Below, in pieces: positions 54,910-64,000 of a stretch of DNA of 64,000 bases. The stretch's first letter is position 1, and every line of letters starts with the position of its first letter. A program made the position numbers and the translations under genes. The notes under the pieces were generated by a model that was given only the letters and a program-made list of their open reading frames with translations, made no database searches and had not been told where the DNA came from. Source of the DNA: Aestuariivivens sediminis (GTDB lineage Bacteria; Bacteroidota; Bacteroidia; Flavobacteriales; Flavobacteriaceae); assembly GCF_022662105.1 (NCBI RefSeq), contig NZ_JAKMCP010000002.1, forward strand, positions 186,001 through 250,000, given 5' to 3'.

Positions 54910-55227
54910 CTAATTGTTCCCTCGGGTACAGATAAGCGCTGGCGTCCGGGTATAAGCGATGAAAGTTGAGTGCCGGGGTCTATTGATGGTGTTGATTCTT
55001 CCTAAGTACCATGCGGCATAACGATTCCGGAATAATTGGTAAACACTAATGCGGTCACTAGATGCAGTCAATGTAAGCGTCATAGGAATATTAACTTCTC
55101 CATACTCACCTGCGAACAGACCCAATTTAGAATAAAGATTAATGCTTGAACCGGTAAAATTAAGGTGAAGTTTCGGTTGATTCTTAATAATAAAAACTAA
55201 ATTCGCTAATTGGTAACTCCCGTGGAA
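54910..55227 (-). pseudogene. Possible decayed gene fragment
   Basis: The minus-strand frame is open for 106 codons without a good start and encodes beta-rich text such as FTGSSINLYSKLGLFAGEYG and LTLTASSDRISVYQLF. It looks more protein-like than a random frame, but I know no family. It may be the end of a lost gene or chance. Confidence 0.3.
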
Positions 55228-55270
55228 TTACCTATTTATCACAACACGTAATGAACAATTATAAAAAGAA

Positions 55271-56026
55271 ATGAATCAAAACAATAATCTGGCCGTTTTA
55301 ATAGATGGCGACAATATCCCATCGGCTAACGTCAAGGAGATGATGGAGGAAATTGCCAAATATGGTAACCCAACCATTAAAAGAATTTATGGCGATTGGA
55401 CCAGACCAGACTTAAACAAATGGAAGAACTTGCTCCTGGAAAACGCAATAATCCCAATTCAGCAATACGGTTATACCAGCGGTAAGAATGCAACCGACTC
55501 TGCCATGATTATTGATGCCATGGATATTCTTTACGGCAACAGAGTGAATGGGTTTTGCATCGTTTCGAGCGATAGTGATTTTACACGACTGGCCACCAGG
55601 TTGCGCGAAGCAGGTATGCAGGTTATCGGGATTGGGGAAAAGAAGACCCCCAACCCCTTTATTGTAGCGTGCGACAAATTTATTTACATTGAGATTTTAA
55701 AGAAAAAAACAGAGCAAAAAACAGACAATAGGGAATCTCAAGAACCTTTAATTGATAAAATAACCGAGAAGGAAATACAGCTCATTCAAACCACTATTAA
55801 TGACCTGTCTGAAGATGATGGGTGGGCCTTTCTTGGAGACGTTGGAAGTTTAATCCAGAAAAAACGCCCCAATTTTGACTCCAGAAATTATGGATTCGAA
55901 AAACTAACGCCTCTTATAAAATCCACTAACAGATTTGAAATAGAGCAAAGAGAGACTCCAAAAAGCCGACACAAATTAATTTATGTTAAAAATAAAGAAA
56001 CCCTCAAAAGAAAACCTAAAAAATAA
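55271..56026 (+). CDS. NYN-domain ribonuclease-like protein with OST-HTH/LOTUS domain
   Basis: This 251-residue protein has a PIN-like NYN domain at 1-150, with acidic residues in AVLIDGDNIP, NATDSAMIIDAMD and VSSDSDFTRLATRLRE, the metal site of the nuclease fold. A LOTUS/OST-HTH domain follows at about 165-245 (LIQTTINDLSEDDGWAFLGD, KTPLIK-like end). This LabA/limkain type probably acts on RNA, but the target is not known. Confidence 0.9.
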   Translation: MNQNNNLAVLIDGDNIPSANVKEMMEEIAKYGNPTIKRIYGDWTRPDLNKWKNLLLENAIIPIQQYGYTSGKNATDSAMIIDAMDILYGNRVNGFCIVSSDSDFTRLATRLREAGMQVIGIGEKKTPNPFIVACDKFIYIEILKKKTEQKTDNRESQEPLIDKITEKEIQLIQTTINDLSEDDGWAFLGDVGSLIQKKRPNFDSRNYGFEKLTPLIKSTNRFEIEQRETPKSRHKLIYVKNKETLKRKPKK

Positions 56027-56083
56027 TTGTTCACGCAACAATTAACCCTTAGCAGCCCAACCAAAATAAACAGTCAGAACCAA

Positions 56084-57211
56084 TTAATTACTAACTTCGT
56101 TTAACACCCACAAATAGTCTTTACGGTTTACCACAAAATCCTTATTGGAGATATCTAAAATCTTAACCTTCACATCGGTTTGAGTTTTTAGGAAATCCAA
56201 ATAACCTGTATTGATTTTTTCCAAATAGGTATTTTCAATATCCTGTTCATAGTGGCGCCCACGTCTTTTAATATTTCTCAGCAATTGCTCCGTGTCCTGA
56301 TATAAATACACATACAGATCAGGCTTTGAGATGTCCTTATACATTAAATAAAAGAGTTTACGATACAGGCTAAACTCATCTTCCTGCAGAGTTATTTTAG
56401 AGAAAATCAATGACTTAAATACATCATAATCGCTTACCACAAAATCCTTAAACAGATCCAGCTGTGACAAATCATCACTAATTTGCTGGTAACGATCCAC
56501 TAAAAAGGCCATTTCTAAAGAAAAAGCATAGCGGTTTGAATCTTCATAAAACTTAGGCAAAAAGGGATTGTCGGCAAAGCGTTCTAAAATTAATTTTGCA
56601 TTAAAATCATGGGCTAATTTGGTTGCTAAACTTGTTTTCCCTGCTCCAATATTCCCTTCAATGACCATGTAATTATATCTTGAAAAATTTAACTGCTTGA
56701 TAGGATTCTTTAACCAAATATTTATGGGTTCCAAAACAGATTCGTCCTCACACATATCCAGCAATTCCGTTATGGTTTTGTTAAATTCAGGGTGTTTTAC
56801 TGTTGGTGCTATGTCATGAAGAGGCAATAATACAAAACGACGCTTTTGCATTTCGGGATGTGGTAGTTGCAAAGCTTTATTTTTGATGGTCATGTCTTCG
56901 GCCAAAATAATATCCAAATCGATAGACCTAGCTTCATAGGCCTTTTTTGATCTTCGGACACGCCCCAAGGATTTTTCAATGTCCAATAAATGCTCTAAAA
57001 CAGAAGAGGGCTCCAGTTCACTTTCTAAAATCAAACAACAATTTAAAAAGTCCTCCCCTTCAAACCCAAAAGCGGGTGATTTATAAACTTTCGATATTAG
57101 TTTTATATTACCCACATGTCGGTGAATGGCATCAACCGCATTTTGAAGGTTCTTAAATTTCTCTCCTTGATTACTGCCCAACGCAATATAATATGTAATC
57201 GATTTTGTCAT
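56084..57211 (-). CDS. folK: Fusion of HPPK (folate synthesis) and deoxynucleoside kinase
   Basis: One frame joins two enzymes. Residues 1-160 are 6-hydroxymethyl-7,8-dihydropterin pyrophosphokinase (HPPK): TYYIALGSNQGEKFKNLQNA, FGFEGEDFLNCC, SIDLDIIL and LPHPEMQKRRFVLLPLHDI. Residues 175-375 are a deoxynucleoside kinase: YMVIEGNIGAGKTSLATKLA (P-loop), LERFADNPFLPKFYED and the Arg-rich IKRRGRHYEQDIENTYLEKI lid. The first part makes a folate precursor and the second makes deoxynucleoside monophosphates. I start at the ATG at 57211, where the HPPK domain begins. This fusion is known in Bacteroidota. Confidence 0.94.
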   Translation of the reverse strand: MTKSITYYIALGSNQGEKFKNLQNAVDAIHRHVGNIKLISKVYKSPAFGFEGEDFLNCCLILESELEPSSVLEHLLDIEKSLGRVRRSKKAYEARSIDLDIILAEDMTIKNKALQLPHPEMQKRRFVLLPLHDIAPTVKHPEFNKTITELLDMCEDESVLEPINIWLKNPIKQLNFSRYNYMVIEGNIGAGKTSLATKLAHDFNAKLILERFADNPFLPKFYEDSNRYAFSLEMAFLVDRYQQISDDLSQLDLFKDFVVSDYDVFKSLIFSKITLQEDEFSLYRKLFYLMYKDISKPDLYVYLYQDTEQLLRNIKRRGRHYEQDIENTYLEKINTGYLDFLKTQTDVKVKILDISNKDFVVNRKDYLWVLNEVSN

Positions 57212-57282
57212 AATCGAAAGCAAAATAACTAAAACAATTTTTAATCCGTTATATTTACAACGCGTATTTATCCACAATTTTC

Positions 57283-58011
57283 ATGACACAAAAAGACAAA
57301 CTTACAGCACATCGCATTTACCTGTTACTTGGTGCTTTGTTTATTACCTCTCTTGTAGTCTCCAATTTAATATTTCAAAAATTCTTTTATTGGTATCCTT
57401 GGGACATTGAAATTTTTGGCAGTAAACTTTTTGAAATTTCAGTAGGCATTTTGCCTTATCCCATTACCTTTTTAATTACCGACCTTATTAGTGAGATCTA
57501 TGGTAAAAAACGAGCAAACGATATTGTGGTTGTCGGTATTTTTGCCTCCTTGTTTTCCCTCCTAATCATATTGGTTGCCAGTTATGTTCCCGCCACTTCC
57601 TGGTCCTATGTTAACGATCAATTATTCACCAAAGTATTTGGCAACTCGGCTATTGCAGTATTTGCCAGTATGCTTACCTATTTATTTGCCCAGTTCGTAG
57701 ATATTCAAATTTATCATTTTTGGAAGCGGTTAACAAAAGGAAAGCACTTGTGGCTCCGTAATAATTTCTCCACCTGGTTTTCACAATTTGTGGATACCTT
57801 TACCATAGTGACATTACTGTGTTCTTTTGGTATTATAGAATGGGTAAACTTTAAAGGTTTATTGGTAAGTGGCTTTTTATTCAAAGCTTTCGTGGCCGCC
57901 TGTGATACCCCGCTTCTATATCTGGGCGTTTATTTCTTTAGAAAGCGCTTTAAATTATTAATAAATGAAGAAATTGATTTGATTTTGGTCCCAGCCTTAA
58001 CAAAAAATTAA
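57283..58011 (+). CDS. Queuosine precursor transporter (YhhQ/VUT family)
   Basis: This 242-residue inner-membrane protein has six or seven helices and the family motifs ILPYPITFLITDLISEIYGK and NNFSTWFSQFVDTFTIV. It should import a precursor of the tRNA base queuosine. No riboswitch could be seen in the 70-base leader. It diverges from folK. Confidence 0.92.
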   Translation: MTQKDKLTAHRIYLLLGALFITSLVVSNLIFQKFFYWYPWDIEIFGSKLFEISVGILPYPITFLITDLISEIYGKKRANDIVVVGIFASLFSLLIILVASYVPATSWSYVNDQLFTKVFGNSAIAVFASMLTYLFAQFVDIQIYHFWKRLTKGKHLWLRNNFSTWFSQFVDTFTIVTLLCSFGIIEWVNFKGLLVSGFLFKAFVAACDTPLLYLGVYFFRKRFKLLINEEIDLILVPALTKN

Positions 58012-58077
58012 ATTCATTTTCAACTATAACCCCCTATTTTACGTATATTATCAGTAAAGAAAAAGTATATCCATTTT

Positions 58078-60735
58078 ATGAAGAAAGTCTTAAAAATCAC
58101 CGGTATTTCTCTACTTATTATATTCGCCTTACTTATAGCTATTCCATATGCCTTTCAGGGCAAAATAAATGACCTCGTTAAACGGTTGATAAACGATAAT
58201 CTTAACGCCAGGGTTGAATTTAGTGATTTGAGTCTGAGCTTTATAAAAGGTTTTCCCAGGGCTCATGTAACCGTAAGTGATTTGGTAATTACCAATATAG
58301 ACCCTTTTAAAGACGAAACCTTTGCCTCCACTAAGGACATTTCGTTTACGATGTCCATCAAGGAATTGTTCAAAAAAAATGGAGATCCAATGGTGGTTAA
58401 TGCTATTACAGTTAATGAGGCCCTGTTAACTTTAAAAACAGATGTTTTTGGTAATAACAACTATGATATTACTAAAAAAGGCGATTCAGCTTCATCCGGT
58501 GAAAACAGTTTTACTTTGGATATCAAAGATTACAAAATAAACAATAGTGCCTTAAATTACATCGATGAAGCTTCAAATACAGCGATTCACCTTACGGAAT
58601 TTAACCATCAAGGGCGCGGCATTTTTTCTGCTGAAACATCGGAGTTAGAAACGACAACTGAAACCAATGTGAGTTTGAGTATCGACAGCATCAATTACCT
58701 TAATAATAACAGGATTACATTACAGGCAATAATTGGTTTAGATTTAAGTAACAGCACTTACACTTTTAAGGATAATAAAGGGTTTATCAATCAACTCCCC
58801 ATTGAATTTAAGGGTTATGTGAAACAGTTGGAAAAGGGGCAAGACATTGATATTACCTTCGAAAACCCCGAATCTGATTTTAAAAACTTCTTAGCCGTTA
58901 TTCCAAAAGACTATTCGAAAAATATTGACGCGGTAGAAACTACAGGTGATTTCAAGGTGAAAGGCCTTGTTAAAGGCTTAAGTTCTGAAGAAACCATACC
59001 CCAGTTTGATATCACCATTACCTCCAACAATGCGTCCTTTAAATATCCCGATTTACCAAAACGGGTCAGCAATATTACCATTAACACTTCAATAAAAAAC
59101 ACCACGGGTCGTGCTGATGACACCTATGTGGATATTAATACGCTTGACTTTACTATTGATTCTGATGTTTTTAAGTCTTCCGCCACTTTAAAAAATATCA
59201 GTAAAAATATGTTAGTGAACGCTCATATTAATGGCATTTTAAACTTGGCCAACCTCACAAAAGTGTACCCTATAACGCTCGACTACCCAATAAAAGGTAT
59301 TTTGAAAAGCAATGTCAATACCGCTTTCGATATGGATGCTATTGAAACCAATGCTTATGATCGTATAAAAAATAGTGGTACCATAAGTATTAATGATCTT
59401 GAATTTACAACCAAATCTTTTCCAAGTCCCATAATTATTTCGAGTGCCCATATGAACCTTAATTCCGGGACGGTTACCTTAAACCCTTTTAAGGCCAAAA
59501 CGGGGGATAGTGATTTATTCGTTACCGGAACTATTAATAATTTAACCGGTTTTTTGCTAAGTAACGGTAAATTACAAGGTGATTTTAAGGCGAGTTCCAA
59601 GCTGTTTAAGGTTAATGATTTTATGACTGTAGATGAACCTCTAAAAGATCAGGAAACCAAAACATCATCGGATGCATTAAAAATACCGGATTTTTTGGAT
59701 TGTACCATTAATGCCAATGCGGAAACGGTAGTTTATGATAATTTAAACCTTAAAGACGTAAAAGGGACCTTATTAATAAAAGACCAAAAAGCATCATTAA
59801 TCAACTTAACATCCAATATATTCGATGGTGCACTAGCCATTGCCGGAGAGGTTACCACAAATGAGGAAACCCCAAACTTCAACCTAAATTTAAATGCCAA
59901 TAATTTTGATATTGCCAAATCTTTTAACGGCATGGCATTGTTACAAAATTTAGCACCAATTGCAAAATTGCTGCAAGGCAAATTAAACACCAACATTAAT
60001 TTAAAAGGTAATTTGGACGATGACTTTTCTCCTATTTTAAATTCAGTTTCTGGTAATGCCTTAGCGGAATTGCTATCTACAAAAATCAGTGCAGATGAAT
60101 CCAAACTTATCAGTAATCTTGAAGGCGCTCTTAATTTTGTGGATTTCGACAAACTGAATTTAAATGACTTAAAAACCAAATTCGAATTTGCCGATGGTAG
60201 GGTTGCCGTAAAACCTTTTCAGTTAAAATATCAAGATATCAATATTGAAATTTCTGGTACGCATGGATTTGATAAAACGATTGACTATCGTGCTGTATTT
60301 AATGTTCCTGCCAAATATTTAGGAAGTGAAGTTAACAGGCTCATTGGGAAAATAGATGCCGCCGAGGTGAATTCGATTTCCATCCCCGTTGCCGCTAACA
60401 TTACAGGGTCTTTTACCAACCCATCTGTTAATACGGATCTTTCAAGTGGTGTAAAAACCCTAACCCAGCAACTTATTGAAATTGAAAAGCAAAAATTACT
60501 CAATCAGGGAAAGGATAAGGTCCAAAGTTTAATTGGCCATGTTATAGGTGGGAATCAAACCAAAACAGATTCCCTAAAAAAAGAACAAGACCAAACCATA
60601 AATAAGGTGTTACAAGATATTGTTGGCAGCAGATCAACACCGGACTCGACAACATCCAGTACCACCAACACGGTTAAAAATGTTCTTGGAGGTCTGTTTC
60701 AGAAAAAGAATAAGCCGAAAGATACGGTTAATTAA
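58078..60735 (+). CDS. AsmA-family protein
   Basis: This 885-residue protein has one N-terminal membrane helix (about 4-24) and a long periplasmic part of repeated beta strands. The start ISLLIIFALLIAIPYAFQGK and LVKRLINDNLNARVEFSDLS match the AsmA N-terminus, and the C-terminal third has the AsmA_2 segments (FQLKYQDINIEISGTHGFDK, DYRAVFNVPAKYLG). AsmA proteins are linked to lipid transport and outer membrane assembly. The end is a Gln/Lys/Thr-rich tail. Confidence 0.92.
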   Translation: MKKVLKITGISLLIIFALLIAIPYAFQGKINDLVKRLINDNLNARVEFSDLSLSFIKGFPRAHVTVSDLVITNIDPFKDETFASTKDISFTMSIKELFKKNGDPMVVNAITVNEALLTLKTDVFGNNNYDITKKGDSASSGENSFTLDIKDYKINNSALNYIDEASNTAIHLTEFNHQGRGIFSAETSELETTTETNVSLSIDSINYLNNNRITLQAIIGLDLSNSTYTFKDNKGFINQLPIEFKGYVKQLEKGQDIDITFENPESDFKNFLAVIPKDYSKNIDAVETTGDFKVKGLVKGLSSEETIPQFDITITSNNASFKYPDLPKRVSNITINTSIKNTTGRADDTYVDINTLDFTIDSDVFKSSATLKNISKNMLVNAHINGILNLANLTKVYPITLDYPIKGILKSNVNTAFDMDAIETNAYDRIKNSGTISINDLEFTTKSFPSPIIISSAHMNLNSGTVTLNPFKAKTGDSDLFVTGTINNLTGFLLSNGKLQGDFKASSKLFKVNDFMTVDEPLKDQETKTSSDALKIPDFLDCTINANAETVVYDNLNLKDVKGTLLIKDQKASLINLTSNIFDGALAIAGEVTTNEETPNFNLNLNANNFDIAKSFNGMALLQNLAPIAKLLQGKLNTNINLKGNLDDDFSPILNSVSGNALAELLSTKISADESKLISNLEGALNFVDFDKLNLNDLKTKFEFADGRVAVKPFQLKYQDINIEISGTHGFDKTIDYRAVFNVPAKYLGSEVNRLIGKIDAAEVNSISIPVAANITGSFTNPSVNTDLSSGVKTLTQQLIEIEKQKLLNQGKDKVQSLIGHVIGGNQTKTDSLKKEQDQTINKVLQDIVGSRSTPDSTTSSTTNTVKNVLGGLFQKKNKPKDTVN

Positions 60736-60744
60736 AACCGGACT

Positions 60745-61512
60745 TTACACCATGGAAATTTTTACTACCAAACCTTCATTGGCGCGAATATTAAACACCG
60801 TTTCATCCTCGAAAATAAGATATTGCCCTTTTATCCCCACCAGCTTACCGGTATAACTCTGAAGCTTTACAATATTTAAGCTTTTAGGTTTATTGGGATA
60901 CCTATGTACAGGAAAATTCAAATTGGTTTCCGTATTATTATCTATAAAATATTCCTTTACCTCCTCTGGCACATACGATTTTAAACGCTCCCGCCATGAC
61001 ACCAAATCTTCATCTTTTATTTCATTTTTCAACATGGTGCGCCAATTGGTTTTATCATTTACATGATCTTTTAAAGCCACTTCGGTAATACCTGCCAGGT
61101 ATCTATTTGGTACTTCAACAATCTCAATAGCTTCATGTGCCCCTTGATCTATCCATCGTGTTGGAATCTGGCTCTTCCGAGTAACTCCAACTTTAACATT
61201 ACTGGAATTGGCCAAATAGACAATATGAGGCTGCAATTGAACTTGTTTTTCATATTCCAAATCCCGGTCTTCTTTCCCCAAATGGGCCATGCTTAATTCT
61301 GGGCGCAACACCCAGTCTGCTGCCTGAGGAACTTCAAAAAAACACTGTCTGTCAAATCCCTGTCTATAAATGGGTTTATCCATTCCACAGTTTAAACATT
61401 GATACTTTACAAATTGAATCGTTACGGATTTATCCAATAACTGATTCATATTTATAAAGTCATTTTCAAATACCAAATAATATTGAATAGGGCTGGAAAA
61501 TTCGGTTTCCAT
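60745..61512 (-). CDS. DUF2797 protein
   Basis: This 255-residue protein has a Cys cluster CLNCGMDKPIYRQGFDRQC that may bind zinc, then HIVYLANSSNVKVGVTRKSQ and RWIDQGAHEAIEIVEVPNR, which are DUF2797 features. The VKVGVTR...RWIDQGA segment recalls GIY-YIG/T5orf172-like folds. The function is unknown. I use the ATG at 61512 because the open frame before it looks non-coding and would overlap the next gene's leader. Confidence 0.85.
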   Translation of the reverse strand: METEFSSPIQYYLVFENDFINMNQLLDKSVTIQFVKYQCLNCGMDKPIYRQGFDRQCFFEVPQAADWVLRPELSMAHLGKEDRDLEYEKQVQLQPHIVYLANSSNVKVGVTRKSQIPTRWIDQGAHEAIEIVEVPNRYLAGITEVALKDHVNDKTNWRTMLKNEIKDEDLVSWRERLKSYVPEEVKEYFIDNNTETNLNFPVHRYPNKPKSLNIVKLQSYTGKLVGIKGQYLIFEDETVFNIRANEGLVVKISMV

Positions 61513-61581
61513 TTTTGTTAAAACACCTTGGTAGAACATGAAAAAAAGTATTATTTTAGAAATCTTAAAGATATAATAATT

Positions 61582-63096
61582 ATGTCAATACCTTTAGTCA
61601 ATTCTATTGCTTCTTGGTTTTTAAAAAAGCGGTTTCACCAAATTGAATTGTTTTTGAAATATCCCAATGAAGTTCAAAATGAATTACTATTTAGCCTTTT
61701 GGATTTTGCCAAACACACGGAGATTGGAAAACAATATGATTTCAACTCCATTAAAAACTACAAGACTTTTACAGAACGTATTCCTATAAAAAACTATGAT
61801 GGCTGGCAGGACATCATTGAACGCTCACGTCTTGGTGAAAACAACATTTTTTGGCCAACCCCCATAAAATGGTTTGCAAAATCAAGTGGCACAACAAGGT
61901 CTCGGAGCAAATTCATTCCAGTAAGTCCAGAATCCCTTGAAGATTGCCATTATGCGGCTAGTAAGGACTTATTGTGCATGTATTTGAACAACAATGAAGA
62001 CTCCCAATTGTTTACCGGCAAAAGCTTACGGTTAGGCGGTAGTAAAGAACTTTACAGGGAGAACGGGACTGTATTTGGTGACCTTTCTGCAATTTTGATT
62101 GACAACATGCCGTTTTGGGCTGAATTTAGCAGTACACCGAGTAATAAAGTCTCATTAATGAGTGACTGGGAACACAAAATGCAAGCTATTGTTAATGAAA
62201 CCATTAACGAAAACGTTACAAGTCTGGCAGGCGTGCCTTCCTGGATGCTTGTGCTCCTAAACCAGGTTTTGGAGACTACTGGCAAATCTAATCTGTTAGA
62301 GGTTTGGCCTAATTTAGAAGTGTATTTTCATGGTGGTGTTAGCTTTACCCCCTATACTAACCAATATAAGAATATTCTACCCAAAAGGGGTTTCAAATAT
62401 TATGAAATTTACAATGCTTCTGAAGGTTTCTTTGCGATTCAAGATCAAAATAATTCCAACGAGTTACTGTTAATGTTGGATTATGGAATCTTTTATGAGT
62501 TCATTCCCATGACGCTTTACGATACTCCAAAAGAAAAGGCTATTCCGCTTGGCGAGGTGGAATTAAATGTCAACTATGCCATAATCATAACCACGAATGC
62601 GGGACTATGGCGTTACAAAGTGGGCGATACCATTAGATTTACCTCCTTGAATCCCTACCGAATAAAAATATCCGGTCGAACCAAACACCATATTAATGTT
62701 TTTGGGGAAGAACTCATCATTGAAAATGCCGAAGTGGCCTTAAAAAAAGTATGCAAACGTACCAAGGCCGAAATTGTCGATTTTACAGCTGCGCCCATAT
62801 TTATGGATGGTAAAGCAAAAGGTGCGCATGAATGGCTTATTGAATTTAAGACCCCTCCCAAGGATATTGATTATTTTACCGAATTATTCGACAATGCATT
62901 AAAAGCTTTAAATTCAGATTATGAGGCCAAACGCTATAACAATTTAACCTTAAATAAGCCAACCATAAATGTAGCTCGTCATAATTTATTTTACGACTGG
63001 TTAAAGCAAAACAATAAGCTGGGTGGACAACATAAAATACCTCGTCTTTCCAATACCAGAACTTATTTAGAATCACTTTTAAAACTAGATTCATAG
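61582..63096 (+). CDS. GH3 auxin-responsive promoter-family acyl-adenylating protein
   Basis: This 504-residue protein belongs to the GH3 family (ANL superfamily), which links amino acids or other amines to carboxylic acids via an acyl-adenylate. Motifs include WFAKSSGTTRSRSKFIPVS (ATP loop), YYEIYNASEGFFAIQD and LWRYKVGDTIRFTS, followed by RTKHHINVFGEELIIENAE. Bacterial substrates are not known. The start at 61582 (MSIPLVNSIASW) fits the family; an upstream ATG at 61528 would reach into the divergent gene's leader. Confidence 0.92.
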   Translation: MSIPLVNSIASWFLKKRFHQIELFLKYPNEVQNELLFSLLDFAKHTEIGKQYDFNSIKNYKTFTERIPIKNYDGWQDIIERSRLGENNIFWPTPIKWFAKSSGTTRSRSKFIPVSPESLEDCHYAASKDLLCMYLNNNEDSQLFTGKSLRLGGSKELYRENGTVFGDLSAILIDNMPFWAEFSSTPSNKVSLMSDWEHKMQAIVNETINENVTSLAGVPSWMLVLLNQVLETTGKSNLLEVWPNLEVYFHGGVSFTPYTNQYKNILPKRGFKYYEIYNASEGFFAIQDQNNSNELLLMLDYGIFYEFIPMTLYDTPKEKAIPLGEVELNVNYAIIITTNAGLWRYKVGDTIRFTSLNPYRIKISGRTKHHINVFGEELIIENAEVALKKVCKRTKAEIVDFTAAPIFMDGKAKGAHEWLIEFKTPPKDIDYFTELFDNALKALNSDYEAKRYNNLTLNKPTINVARHNLFYDWLKQNNKLGGQHKIPRLSNTRTYLESLLKLDS

Positions 63097-63271
63097 ACCC
63101 ATTTATCGACTAAATTTACGTCCAGCAGTTTTTTAACGAGTATTTATTTCGACTTATCTAAAAGCGAATAAAAACTTTTGTGTGATAATTAATTAGAATT
63201 ACTTTTAGTTAACTTATAAGTAAGGCTTTGAAATTCCTCGTAATGCTTTTATATTAATTAACCATCCATAA

Positions 63272-63298
63272 AAAACCACGCCAAAAGCGTGGTTTTCT
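63272..63298. terminator. Terminator between the GH3 gene and clpX
   Basis: AAAACCACGC and GCGTGGTTTT are perfect 10-base arms around CAAAA, with T on the plus side and A on the other, so it can serve both convergent genes. Confidence 0.85.
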
Positions 63299-63321
63299 TT
63301 TATATTACTACCTGACTTTTA

Positions 63322-64000
63322 TCAAGATACAGCCTTAAGTTTCTTCAAAGTGGTTTTGGTTAATTTTTCTTCGGCATAAAGTTTATTCACATTTAATTTT
63401 TTCTCTTCACTGCTTGGCAATTCAAACATAGCATCTGTTAAAATTTCTTCACAAAGTGAACGTAATCCCCTTGCCCCTAATTTGTATTCGATAGCTTTAT
63501 CAACAATAAAATTAAGTGCGCCGTCAGTTATGGTAAACTCGATATCATCCATGGCAAACAGCTTTTTGTACTGTTTAATAATTGCATTCTTTGGTTCAGT
63601 GAGAATAGCCCTTAATGTTTTAGCATCAAGTGGGTCCATATAGGTTAATACCGGCAGACGTCCTATGATTTCAGGAATGAGTCCAAAGTCTTTTAAATCC
63701 TTGGGGATAATGTATTGTAACAAATGGTTCTGGTCCACAACATTATCAGAAATTGATGCACTATACCCAACGGCCTGCATGTTTAACCGTTTAGAAATAA
63801 CACGCTCAATACCATCAAAAGCCCCTCCGGCTATAAACAAAATATTTTCCGTATTAACCTCAATGAATTTTTGATCCGGATGTTTCCTACCCCCTTTTGG
63901 CGGTACATTAACCATAGTACCTTCTAAAAGTTTTAACAAAGCTTGTTGTACACCTTCTCCTGAAACATCACGGGTTATGGATGGATTATCACTTTTACGA
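63322..64000 (-). CDS. clpX: ClpX, ATP-binding subunit of Clp protease (partial, N-terminus off the window)
   Basis: This is the C-terminal part of the ClpX unfoldase, which feeds proteins into ClpP. The frame runs open from the right edge to the stop at 63322, about 225 residues. [70 protein letters not shown] and sensor 2 ([16 protein letters not shown]) are standard. The Walker motifs would lie beyond the edge. Confidence 0.96.
   Translation of the reverse strand, partial: RKSDNPSITRDVSGEGVQQALLKLLEGTMVNVPPKGGRKHPDQKFIEVNTENILFIAGGAFDGIERVISKRLNMQAVGYSASISDNVVDQNHLLQYIIPKDLKDFGLIPEIIGRLPVLTYMDPLDAKTLRAILTEPKNAIIKQYKKLFAMDDIEFTITDGALNFIVDKAIEYKLGARGLRSLCEEILTDAMFELPSSEEKKLNVNKLYAEEKLTKTTLKKLKAVS

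Noticed and set aside
57212-57282. preQ1 riboswitch before the queuosine precursor transporter
   Set aside because: The leader is about 70 AT-rich bases and shows no C-rich pseudoknot-forming pattern.

Overview
The window looks like a chromosomal stretch of a marine-type member of the Flavobacteriaceae (Bacteroidota). The signs are low GC, almost no Shine-Dalgarno sequences, several TAnnTTTG -7 boxes, a SusC/SusD pair, DUF5686, DUF6340, DUF6090 and 2TM-domain proteins, and a folK-deoxynucleoside kinase fusion. No plasmid, phage, insertion sequence or CRISPR array is visible.

1-17.96 kb is dense core genome: membrane and soluble pyrophosphatases, an M1 peptidase, a DUF5686 protein, the PDH E1 beta subunit, EtfBA, a bifunctional nuclease, a NupC transporter, ThyA, a glycogen-binding-domain protein, a 2TM-dihydrofolate reductase fusion, a DUF6340 lipoprotein, FabD and LspA. 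thyA and the DHFR fusion lie 0.6 kb apart and together with nupC make a deoxynucleotide/folate neighbourhood.

18.0-26.3 kb is a nutrient-uptake locus: TonB-dependent SusC, SusD and a surface lipoprotein on the minus strand, with a LytTR response regulator and LytS-like histidine kinase diverging from them. 26.3-29.9 kb holds envelope sugar genes (galE, a DegT aminotransferase, waaA). 30-33.7 kb has small secreted or membrane proteins and two neighbouring exported proteins with possible Cys/His active sites.

33.7-49.9 kb is different: gene-poor, more AT-rich, full of small lipoproteins and one-off genes (PQQ alcohol dehydrogenase, OsmC, methyltransferase, SnoaL-like, NERD), with intergenic spaces built from several families of dispersed repeats and broken gene ends. 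It stops at a tRNA-Leu/tRNA-Gly pair, where a 13-bp copy of the tRNA-Leu 3' end lies 0.15 kb downstream of the gene. I read it as a variable region in which genes have been exchanged between conserved repeat blocks. This is the part most worth a closer look.

50.3-64 kb returns to core genes: mutS, an rRNA/tRNA methyltransferase, a small-molecule methyltransferase, an NYN-domain protein, folK-dNK, a queuosine-precursor transporter, AsmA, DUF2797, a GH3-like protein and the 3' part of clpX. All calls come from reading the sequence; no database search was made.
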